A stretch of DNA of 40,734 bases, from the NCBI GenBank assembly GCA_016178305.1, contig JACOTM010000038.1, positions 1-40,734 on the forward strand. Direction: 5' to 3'. Both the position numbers and the translations under genes were made by a program. The number at the start of each line of letters is the position of its first letter. Position 1 is the stretch's first letter. A model generated the notes under the pieces. The model was given only the letters and a program-made list of their open reading frames with translations. It had not been told where the DNA came from and did no database searches. This stretch comes from Flavobacteriia bacterium (GTDB lineage: Bacteria > Bacteroidota > Bacteroidia > Flavobacteriales_D > Crocinitomicaceae). This document shows, in pieces, positions 27,701-34,147 of the stretch.

Positions 27701-28722
27701 CGCCAATTTTGAATGTGTTAATGGATGATTGTTTAGTTAAAGGTCAAGATTTTTATAGCGGTGGTGCTAAATACAATATTTATGGACCATGTTACATTTC
27801 TTTAAGCTCTACAATTAATTCGCTTTATGCGATTAAAAAGATGGTTTTTGATGAAAAGAATGCAGTTACGACATTACCTGAATTATTAGAATGTTTATGT
27901 TGTGATTGGGGATACAAAATGACAGAACCATTTATTAGTAGTTTAGCTGGAGACACTCGAATTAATGAACGTGCGGATCGATTTAAAAGATTAAGAGAAT
28001 TTGCATTGAATCAACCAAAATATGGTAGAGGGCACTCTGAATTAGATGCTTTAGGAAATCTTATTGTAGAAAAGGTTGCTAAAATATCCGTTAAAACATT
28101 TACTGAACCTTGGCCACAAATGTATGATTCTTTAAAATCAATGGCTTTGAAATTTGGTTCAGAAGAATTCCCTTTTGGATTACAAATTCAACCAGGAGTG
28201 GGTACATTTGAAAACCATGTAGAAATGGGGTCTTGGAATGGAGCAAGTGCTGATGGTAGGAGATTAGGGACATCTGTCGCTTCTGATTTAAGTGCTGCAC
28301 CAAGTCCAGCCGATTTACCGATTGAACATCAATTAGCTGGATTTTCAGAATCATTAGCAGGTTTTGAAGGGAAAGGAACAGATTTAATGACAGATGGCGC
28401 TCCAACAGATTATAATATCGATGAAAATTTTCCAGTTGAAAAATTAGTTCAAATTATGAAACAATTTGTTCAAGGGCATTCTTCAAATATATTAACTGTT
28501 ACAGTTGCTAATTCTGAAACTTTTTCTGTTGCAGTTGATAATCCGGAACAATATGATTTATTACGTGTTCGTACAGGTGGTTGGACAAATTTCTTTACAT
28601 CTGTTTTTCCAATTATTCAAGATCAACATAGAAGAAGGCCAATTTCAACTCCTGTTGATATTGTAAAAGAAGCTGCAAAAGCTGCTGGTTGTCCTTTTCA
28701 TAATAAAATGGTAGAGAATTAA
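24796..28722 (+). CDS. DyP-type peroxidase domain fused to a PFL-like glycyl radical enzyme
   Basis: One uninterrupted 1308-residue frame with two large domains and no signal peptide. Residues 1-345 resemble class B DyP haem peroxidases (YfeX type): SVWFHIKSDDEIACEKV, GGSFVLAQRFLINWDQ, LIGRKTDD, proximal haem ligand His249 in RSHIKSA, Arg267 in VLRLGLPFG, and GGFFYIPSVNDL. The GxxDG motif that carries the distal Asp is GCRFS here (173-177), so Asp is replaced by Phe176. After an aromatic-rich linker, residues from about 430 to the end form a PFL-like glycyl radical enzyme: GHVIPNYEKALKLGL, GRMDQLLQPFYEKD, catalytic Cys876 and Glu878 in GCYEP, and the radical loop VRTGGWTNFF with Gly1262. The GCxE form resembles the dehydratase/C-N lyase branch more than true PFL. 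The tail ends with CPFH. No radical-SAM activase is in the window. Substrate unknown. Confidence 0.88.
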   Translation: MEKMNIEKRFKEVWKHTQRGLVYPSPHAIFATFWLKNTPTKNELADLMATTRFQINTDLELKSKNTSVILGVSFQNWEIICKENKMTIPKGMSLCYPQENEPTKSKVFEESNGVFEESDGSVWFHIKSDDEIACEKVLKIITEILKTNTKAHFSQKAASKSSEKSGHNGKVLGCRFSENLNNPSDPISIAKHSIVGTEDISHFGGSFVLAQRFLINWDQINMMTETQIEDLIGRKTDDTIIPDRDSRSHIKSARLQDENGNTTPVLRLGLPFGNAKQSSGGFRVPKSVTVSDEEGIYFAGFCKDVKILENIIRNQIGPDQGFMNDRLFNHLKSDLGGFFYIPSVNDLGLDKIEDYSNDFSFLDKGDWSRFPGVDWSRLDRHFTNSSANGLMYYSHQNYLFNMSTQINHKSKFFKTPSNRILSLLENTFSLWQDNWYFNRKQEEIKGDISDYIKDFKCAAKPTDIMKESIMVRKGWAIRLSLGLFSSSEYGFRGRRIKLKDGSLVPYSSYLEKEGEVIYGSDTYRISPEEIIVGAMPNLTLGEGRYVMKYLSEAERLDGFLANLSEASGVGHVIPNYEKALKLGLNAIKDEILQYESRAENQELKDLYTSSFLAIEGISEYFLNYAKLARETASKMDVGQIWEKENLESIAHRMTKLSTEKPDTFVEAVQMIFTLHNCLHLNAEPTAIGRMDQLLQPFYEKDSISEDEAQEVIDAFYIKLDEKVQQNRIFMEDHQPFGNLAMGGSSGPYPQGASLGQWIQQITVGGTIADGTVNFEDTKPAYNDVTKLFIRASGRLPLNAPCLSLRTRKDIPEEILNEAAHAVLSGGAHPILLNDEKIIKGLYHSGDKVGGRLGEETKSWNPSVTLKSAQNYACDGCYEPQFPGENWFSLGGFSTLQPLECALNQGRTYSSAGQGYLFGQTVSLNSKPADQIKTFEELVDIYFEHFELFNRKAFNGQIMGYGANTKFCPSPILNVLMDDCLVKGQDFYSGGAKYNIYGPCYISLSSTINSLYAIKKMVFDEKNAVTTLPELLECLCCDWGYKMTEPFISSLAGDTRINERADRFKRLREFALNQPKYGRGHSELDALGNLIVEKVAKISVKTFTEPWPQMYDSLKSMALKFGSEEFPFGLQIQPGVGTFENHVEMGSWNGASADGRRLGTSVASDLSAAPSPADLPIEHQLAGFSESLAGFEGKGTDLMTDGAPTDYNIDENFPVEKLVQIMKQFVQGHSSNILTVTVANSETFSVAVDNPEQYDLLRVRTGGWTNFFTSVFPIIQDQHRRRPISTPVDIVKEAAKAAGCPFHNKMVEN
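25114..25155 (+). repeat. In-frame 21-base tandem duplication in the DyP domain
   Basis: Two adjacent 21-base units (25114-25134 and 25135-25155) differ at two positions and encode VFEESNG then VFEESDG. They lie in a surface-loop region between the N-terminal DyP segment and the SVWFHIKSDD strand, and keep the frame. Confidence 0.9.
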
Positions 28723-28739
28723 TAACCATGCTGAATAAA

Positions 28740-28775
28740 AAAGAGGCTATTCATGTTGGATAGCCTCTTTCTTTT
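28740..28775. terminator. Bidirectional terminator between the fusion gene and pruA
   Basis: A perfect 11-base-pair stem AAAGAGGCTAT / ATAGCCTCTTT with a 9-base loop, an A-run on the left and a T-rich tract on the right. It serves the plus-strand fusion gene (ends 28722) and the minus-strand dehydrogenase (ends 28786). Confidence 0.88.
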
Positions 28776-28785
28776 AGTTATTTTT

Positions 28786-30414
28786 TTATCCTAAAAATGG
28801 ATATCTATAATCTGTTGCAGGAACAAATGTTTCTTTAATTGTTCGAGCAGAAACCCAACGCAATAAATTCATTGCAGCTCCAGCTTTATCATTTGTGCCT
28901 GAACCTCTAGCACCTCCAAATGGTTGTTGACCAACAACAGCACCAGTTGGTTTGTCATTAATGTAGAAGTTACCAGCGGCATTTTCTAATTTTTTTATTG
29001 CTAAATTGATAGCATATCTATCATTTGCTAAAATTGCCCCCGTTAATGCATAATCGGAAGTTTGATCTAACAATTCCATTGTTTCTTCAAATTTATCATC
29101 TTCATAAACATAAATTGTTAAAACTGGACCAAATATTTCTTCAACTATTGTTCTAAATTTTTTGTTTGTCGTAACAATCACAGTTGGTTCAATAAAATAA
29201 CCTTTAGATTTGTCAAAATTTCCACCGCAAATAATTGTCGCATCATTTTGAGATTTTACAAAATCAATGTAGCCTGCAATTTTATCAAATGATTTCTCAT
29301 CGATTACCGCATTAATGAAATTTGTAGTATCTTCTGGTGAACCCATTTTAAAAGAATTCACTTGTTCCACTAAAATTCTTTGTACTTCATTCCATGTTGA
29401 TTGTGGAACATAAGCTCTTGAAGCAGCAGAACATTTTTGTCCTTGAAATTCAAATGCTCCTCGCGAAAGTGCCGTAGCAACTTCTGAAGGTGCAGCTGAT
29501 TTGTGAACCATAACGAAATCTTTACCGCCTGTTTCGCCGACAATTCTTGGATAAGAAACATATTTCTCAATATGGTTACCAATTTCTTTCCATAAATGAC
29601 GAAATACAGCTGTTGAACCAGTAAAATGTAAACCTGCAAAATGTTTACTTTTGAAAATAACGTCCCCAGCAACTGGTCCATCAACAGAAATTAAATTAAT
29701 GACACCATCAGGTAATCCTGCAGCTTGAAATAATTCCATTAATACTTGAGCAGAATACATTTGAGAATCTGCAGGTTTCCAAACGACAACATTTCCCATC
29801 ATCGCAGGAGCAGCACATAAATTTGCCGCGATTGAAGTAAAATTAAAAGGAGTTAAAGCAAATACAAAGCCTTCCAATGGTCTGTATTCTAATCGATTCC
29901 ACATTCCAGGCAATGATTCTGGTTGCTCACGATAGATTTGAGTTAAATATTGGACATTGAATCTGAAGAAATCAATTAATTCACAAGCAGCATCGATTTC
30001 TGCTTGAAAAACATTTTTAGATTGAGCTAACATTGTTGCTGCATTTACTCTGGCTCTAAAAGGACCAGCTAATAAATCAGCAGCTTTTAAAAAAATGGAA
30101 GCTCTTTGTTCCCAAGGTAAATTTGCCCAATCATTTTTTGCTGCCATGGCCGCATCAATTGCTTGTTGAACATGTTCAGCAGTACCGTAATTGAAATGTC
30201 CCAAAGTCACTTGATGGTCGTGAGGAGGAGCCATTCTTTTTTTATCGTTTGTTCTTACTTCTTTTCCACCAATGTACATCGGAACATCGATAGGATCTTG
30301 TTGAAGCATTTTTTGGTATGTTGCAAGAAGTTCATTTTTCTCTGGAGAGTTTGGAGCATACCCTTTCACAGGTTCATTTATAGCTTTTGGAACATTAAAT
30401 AGCGCGTTTGACAT
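28786..30414 (-). CDS. pruA: L-glutamate gamma-semialdehyde dehydrogenase (1-pyrroline-5-carboxylate dehydrogenase)
   Basis: NAD-dependent aldehyde dehydrogenase for the second step of proline breakdown, making glutamate. The 542 residues match the monofunctional Bacteroidota/eukaryotic type. Visible are the N-terminal NVPKAINEPVKGYAPNSPE (family-specific), PFNFTSIAANLCAAPAMMGN, GLHFTGSTAVFRHLWKEI, the cofactor/catalytic Glu in GETGGKDFVMVH, and catalytic Cys328 in FQGQKCSAASRAYV. The C-terminal PTGAVVGQQPFGGARGSGTNDKAGA is also typical. No proline dehydrogenase gene (putA/prodh) is adjacent. A near-match -7 box (TAAATTTA, 30431-30438) lies 16 bases upstream of the start and is palindromic, so its direction is uncertain. 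Confidence 0.96.
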   Translation of the reverse strand: MSNALFNVPKAINEPVKGYAPNSPEKNELLATYQKMLQQDPIDVPMYIGGKEVRTNDKKRMAPPHDHQVTLGHFNYGTAEHVQQAIDAAMAAKNDWANLPWEQRASIFLKAADLLAGPFRARVNAATMLAQSKNVFQAEIDAACELIDFFRFNVQYLTQIYREQPESLPGMWNRLEYRPLEGFVFALTPFNFTSIAANLCAAPAMMGNVVVWKPADSQMYSAQVLMELFQAAGLPDGVINLISVDGPVAGDVIFKSKHFAGLHFTGSTAVFRHLWKEIGNHIEKYVSYPRIVGETGGKDFVMVHKSAAPSEVATALSRGAFEFQGQKCSAASRAYVPQSTWNEVQRILVEQVNSFKMGSPEDTTNFINAVIDEKSFDKIAGYIDFVKSQNDATIICGGNFDKSKGYFIEPTVIVTTNKKFRTIVEEIFGPVLTIYVYEDDKFEETMELLDQTSDYALTGAILANDRYAINLAIKKLENAAGNFYINDKPTGAVVGQQPFGGARGSGTNDKAGAAMNLLRWVSARTIKETFVPATDYRYPFLG

Positions 30415-30510
30415 ATATACTTTTTTTTGGTAAATTTAGTGAATGTAAATAGTCTGACAATAAATTTTAGTGTGAATTTAAAAAACTATTTAAAGATTTA
30501 TAATCGTATA

Positions 30511-30518
30511 TAAATTTG
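30511..30518 (+). promoter_or_regulatory. -7 box for the TPR membrane protein gene
   Basis: TAAATTTG matches TAnnTTTG exactly, 21 bases before the ATG at 30540. Confidence 0.55.
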
Positions 30519-30539
30519 TTGTAACATTGTTATTATTTT

Positions 30540-31826
30540 ATGTTTATGAAGACCTTACTGATACTTTTTTCCATTCTTTCATTTCAATTATTTTCTCAAA
30601 AAACGGTTTTTCGTTTTGAAGATTTTATTCATGAAAAGAATATGGATAAAAAGGCGAAAATCTCTTTACTTCTTTGGGAAGAATATCTGGGTAATAATTT
30701 AGATTCTTTAAATATTTTAGGTAATTTATTATTAAAAGATGCTTATGAGAAAGAAAATTTATTCGCAATAGCTGTTGGCAAAAGAACATTGGGGAGTTAT
30801 TTGATTCGTAATGGAAAAGCAGAGAAAGGAATCCGAAATTTAAAAGAAGCTCGTTTTTATTTTGAGAAAATAGGAGATTATCTTCTATTAACTGAAACGT
30901 TAAGTGAAATAGGAAATGCATATAATTTAAAAGGAGAACCTAAAAATGCACTTCTTTGGTATGAAAAATCGTTACAAGCAGGGAAACAATCTCCTGATCC
31001 AACTTCCAAATTTTTAGCTGAAATTAATATTGCAAAAGCATATACAGATTTAAATGAACTATCAAAAGCTGAAAAAATCATTTATCATTATATTGCGCAA
31101 GCCAAGAAATATAAAAAAATTATTTCAGAAGCAAATGCATGGACACGATTAGGGATTATTTATCAAATCAAAGAAGATAATTTAAAAGCTAAAAAATATT
31201 TTGAGAAAAGTAAAAATTTAAATTTGAAGGCAGATTCAAAAATTCAGGCTTCTCATGGATATAATAATATTGCTATAGTTTGTTTTACTGATGGCGATAT
31301 GGAAGGAGCTAAATTGAATTTTGATAAAGCTTTAAAACTCCGTATTCAATGTAATAATTGGAAAGCAATTGCGGAAAGCTATTTTAACTTGGGAGAATTG
31401 TATTTGGAATTAAAAGATTATAAAAAAGCATTGTTTTATTACAATGAGTCATTAAAAATCGCTTCAAAAAAACACTTAATTGTAGAGAAAATGGACGCAT
31501 TGAATGCAATTATTTTAGTCTATAAATCCAAAAAAAACTTTTTAAAAGCATTTCAACTCATGGAAGAATACTCAAAATTGAAAAGTTATTTGATGGAAAA
31601 AGACAAAGAAGAAACAATAAAGTCTGCTGAAATGGATTTGCTATTGTTTGAAAAAGAACATCAGTTTGCTCAAGATAAAAGAGAGATGGAAATGTTTGAA
31701 AAAATGAAAAAACAGCGAACCAATATGAATTTATTGATAGGAGGATTCATAACTATATTATCAGTATTTCTTTTGTTTTTATTTTTCAATAAAAAGTACA
31801 GTCAAACGACTAAAGAAAGCATTTAG
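30540..31826 (+). CDS. TPR protein with signal peptide and one C-terminal membrane segment
   Basis: A 428-residue protein. A signal peptide (MKTLLILFSILSFQLFSQ, starting at the third codon) is followed by about six TPR units, such as GNAYNLKGEPKNALLWYEKSL, LGIIYQIKEDNLKAKKYFEKSK and LGELYLELKDYKKALFYYNESL. Then there is a charged helix (MEKDKEETIKSAEMDLLLFEKEHQ) and one transmembrane segment near 398-418 (LLIGGFITILSVFLLFLFF), and the protein ends 10 residues later. This is the sensor half of Bacteroidota TPR-TM histidine kinases or TPR-TM-HTH regulators, but no output domain follows. The stop is clear and the next 158 bases contain no continuation in any frame that I recognise. It may sense with a separate partner. 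Confidence 0.85.
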   Translation: MFMKTLLILFSILSFQLFSQKTVFRFEDFIHEKNMDKKAKISLLLWEEYLGNNLDSLNILGNLLLKDAYEKENLFAIAVGKRTLGSYLIRNGKAEKGIRNLKEARFYFEKIGDYLLLTETLSEIGNAYNLKGEPKNALLWYEKSLQAGKQSPDPTSKFLAEINIAKAYTDLNELSKAEKIIYHYIAQAKKYKKIISEANAWTRLGIIYQIKEDNLKAKKYFEKSKNLNLKADSKIQASHGYNNIAIVCFTDGDMEGAKLNFDKALKLRIQCNNWKAIAESYFNLGELYLELKDYKKALFYYNESLKIASKKHLIVEKMDALNAIILVYKSKKNFLKAFQLMEEYSKLKSYLMEKDKEETIKSAEMDLLLFEKEHQFAQDKREMEMFEKMKKQRTNMNLLIGGFITILSVFLLFLFFNKKYSQTTKESI

Positions 31827-31984
31827 TAACTCTGTCTAAATTTATTATGATTTCAATATTTTAAGTCTTTTCCTCTCAAAACGCGTTAATTTTTTAAGAA
31901 ATAAAAATCCATTGTTACTAAAAATCTTGCCTTTTTTGAGTAAAAAATCCAATAAAATATTTTTATCCAATAATTTTAGAGTTA

Positions 31985-32371
31985 CTAATTTAATTTACCA
32001 GGAAAATACATTTCAAAAGTAGGAATGAAAACTTGTAAATTCTCTCCAGTTATTTGATTTTCAAAAGTATAAAATCCTTTCATGTAACCAATTTCAGATA
32101 ATAAATCGCAACCACTTGTATATGAAAAAGATTGACCAGGTTTTAGTATGGGCTGTTCGCCAACAACACCTTCTCCAGAAATTAACTTAGGCTCATTAAT
32201 TGAATCAAAAATATACCAATTACGATACATTAATTTGACATCAAAATGATTTTCATTTTTTATTTCAATTGTATAATTAAAAAAAAATTGATTTTGTATT
32301 ACATTCGATAAATCCGCTCTGTATTTTGTCCTCACAGTAATGTTAACTCCTTCAGTTGTTGCTGTTTTCAT
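31985..32371 (-). CDS. apaG: ApaG (DUF525) protein
   Basis: A 128-residue ApaG family protein with a fibronectin type III-like fold. The family signature is plain: VNITVRTKYRADLSN at the N-terminus, FNYTIEIKNENHFDVKLMYRNWYIFD, the glycine-rich GEGVVGEQPILKPGQSFSYTSG and the end GENLQVFIPTFEMYFP. In Salmonella it has been linked to Co2+/Mg2+ efflux, but the biochemical role is not settled. It lies downstream of the DEAD-box gene with a 110-base gap on the same strand. Confidence 0.95.
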   Translation of the reverse strand: MKTATTEGVNITVRTKYRADLSNVIQNQFFFNYTIEIKNENHFDVKLMYRNWYIFDSINEPKLISGEGVVGEQPILKPGQSFSYTSGCDLLSEIGYMKGFYTFENQITGENLQVFIPTFEMYFPGKLN

Positions 32372-32481
32372 GCTTTATATTTAACAAGATGCAAGGAAAT
32401 TACAAAATATTATTCTTAATTCAAAGAAAAATGTTAGAATCCGACTAAAATATGGACGTCATCATAAAATTAGACAATTTA

Positions 32482-33117
32482 TTAATCTATTTCTTCTATT
32501 TCGTCCGGTATTTCAATAATCTCCGGATTCTTCATTATTATTTCAGCAGCCTTTTCAATCCGGGAATCATATTCATTGATATACATAATTGATTGACATT
32601 TGGAAATGCTTTCATATATTCTGTTTATAGGTGTATGATAGCCTTGTTTCATGATCTCTTCAGCATCATCGATGATATATAATTTAACATTTGCAATATT
32701 AATACCGTTTTGATGATACATTTCTTGAATTCGTTTTGGCGTTCCGATAACAATGTCTGAGCCAAGGTATAAATCGATGCGTTGTCTAACTTTGATACCT
32801 TTATCATAAACTACGACCACTCTTAAATCTGTTCTTCTGGCCAATTTAAGAAACAATGCCTCCATTTCTAATGCCCGTTCTTTATCTGCAACGTAAATAA
32901 TTGCACGAGGAGCATCATCTTCAGTTGCTTTTTCTAATCTTTGAATAACTCCAGTTACGATTGATGTTGATTTTCCTGTGCCTTTTGGAGCTAAGACCAT
33001 GAAATCTGTTCCTTGTTTATATTTAGAAAAACATAAGTTTTGTATTTGTGTCGGTTTATCTAAACCTGCTAGCTTCATCGATGTTTGAAGAACTTCACTG
33101 TATTTTTTTAAAGACAT
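32482..33117 (-). CDS. Single-domain DEAD-box-like protein (RecA1 only)
   Basis: A 211-residue protein that matches only the first RecA-like domain of a DEAD-box RNA helicase. Visible are the Q motif KPTQIQNLCF, Walker A APKGTGKST, motif Ia-like YVADKERALEMEALF, motif Ib GTPKRI and motif II as DDAE (IIDDAEEIM) instead of DEAD. Motif III and the whole second domain (motifs IV-VI) are absent; the chain ends with an acidic tail EIPDEIEEID. The frame is intact with normal start and stop, and no remnant of a second domain is seen before apaG. I believe short forms like this recur in flavobacteria. It could regulate another helicase or bind RNA. A near-match -7 box (TATCTTTA) is at 33145-33152. Confidence 0.88.
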   Translation of the reverse strand: MSLKKYSEVLQTSMKLAGLDKPTQIQNLCFSKYKQGTDFMVLAPKGTGKSTSIVTGVIQRLEKATEDDAPRAIIYVADKERALEMEALFLKLARRTDLRVVVVYDKGIKVRQRIDLYLGSDIVIGTPKRIQEMYHQNGINIANVKLYIIDDAEEIMKQGYHTPINRIYESISKCQSIMYINEYDSRIEKAAEIIMKNPEIIEIPDEIEEID

Positions 33118-33184
33118 GGATTGTTACTGAATGTAATTTGACTGTAAAGATAAGGAAACTAATAGTTAATTATCCTTTTTTGTT

Positions 33185-34048
33185 TTAAATAAATTCAAAT
33201 TCAACTCTTCTATTGTGTTGTTTTCCTTCGGGAGTATTGTTGCTATCGATCGGATTTTTTTCCCCATTAAATTCTATTTTTAAACGATCAGCTTTTAAAC
33301 CATGTTGGACAAAAAAATCAGTAATTGCTTGTGCTCTTCTTCTTGATAAATCTTCATTGTATAAATCAGAACCATCGCTATCTGTATTGCCAGTAACCTT
33401 GATTCGTAAATCCGTATGCCCATTTACAACTTTAATTAATTGAATTAAAAAAGCATAATATTCTTCTTTTATTTCCGCTTTATCATAATCAAAATAGATT
33501 GGTTGAAACACAAAATTTTTACGCTCCAAAGCTCTAATTTCAGGAGCTTTTTCCCCATTTTTCAAATCATTGGCAAACTGGACAATCCAAGAATGCGATT
33601 GAATAGGGATTTCACTTTCAGAAAATTTCAATTGAGAGCGATAAAGAATAATTTTACCTGAAACACCTTTGCAATCTGTACTCGAGTATTTCCCTTCTAA
33701 ATAACCTGTACTATCAATGTAAGTTAGCTGCGCATTTATTAAACACCAATTAGCCTTAGAGGAAGTTTTTTTCTTTTCGATTAGCAGTTGTTTGAAAGAA
33801 ATGATATTGTTTTTTAGTTCAAATTTTGTCTTTTTGAGGGCGTATAAATCTGTATTGACTATTTCTTCTCGAATTTTGCCTTCGACTATTCCATTTTTCA
33901 CAGTTAAATTAAGATAGATAGGTGTAGCTTGGTCAATTTTTTTCCCATTTTGTATTACAAATCCTTGCCATAAGCCATTGTAATCAGTTTGAGAAAAACT
34001 AAAAAAGCTAAAATTTAAATATATAAATATTGATAAAATCCGCATCAT
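33185..34048 (-). CDS. OmpA-like peptidoglycan-binding protein
   Basis: A 287-residue exported protein. After a signal peptide (LSIFIYLNFSFFSFSQ) comes a beta-rich region opening YNGLWQGFVIQNGKK and including GYLEGKYSSTDCKGVSGKI, which I cannot assign. The C-terminal OmpA domain (from about 185) starts NFVFQPIYFDYDKAEIKEEYY. It contains the peptidoglycan-contacting segment TGNTDSDGSDLYNEDLSRRR and ends RRVEFEF. It is expected in the periplasm attached to the cell wall. It lies between the hybrid kinase gene and the DEAD-box gene, same strand, with gaps of 99 and 67 bases; no shared promoter can be shown. Confidence 0.9.
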   Translation of the reverse strand: MMRILSIFIYLNFSFFSFSQTDYNGLWQGFVIQNGKKIDQATPIYLNLTVKNGIVEGKIREEIVNTDLYALKKTKFELKNNIISFKQLLIEKKKTSSKANWCLINAQLTYIDSTGYLEGKYSSTDCKGVSGKIILYRSQLKFSESEIPIQSHSWIVQFANDLKNGEKAPEIRALERKNFVFQPIYFDYDKAEIKEEYYAFLIQLIKVVNGHTDLRIKVTGNTDSDGSDLYNEDLSRRRAQAITDFFVQHGLKADRLKIEFNGEKNPIDSNNTPEGKQHNRRVEFEFI

Positions 34049-34147
34049 TGTAATTGTATTCGTAAAATAGCAAAAAATGTTCCGAATACATCTATAATAT
34101 TTTATTCAGCAGTAATCACAATTTTAGAGATTGTCTAATTTAATCTT

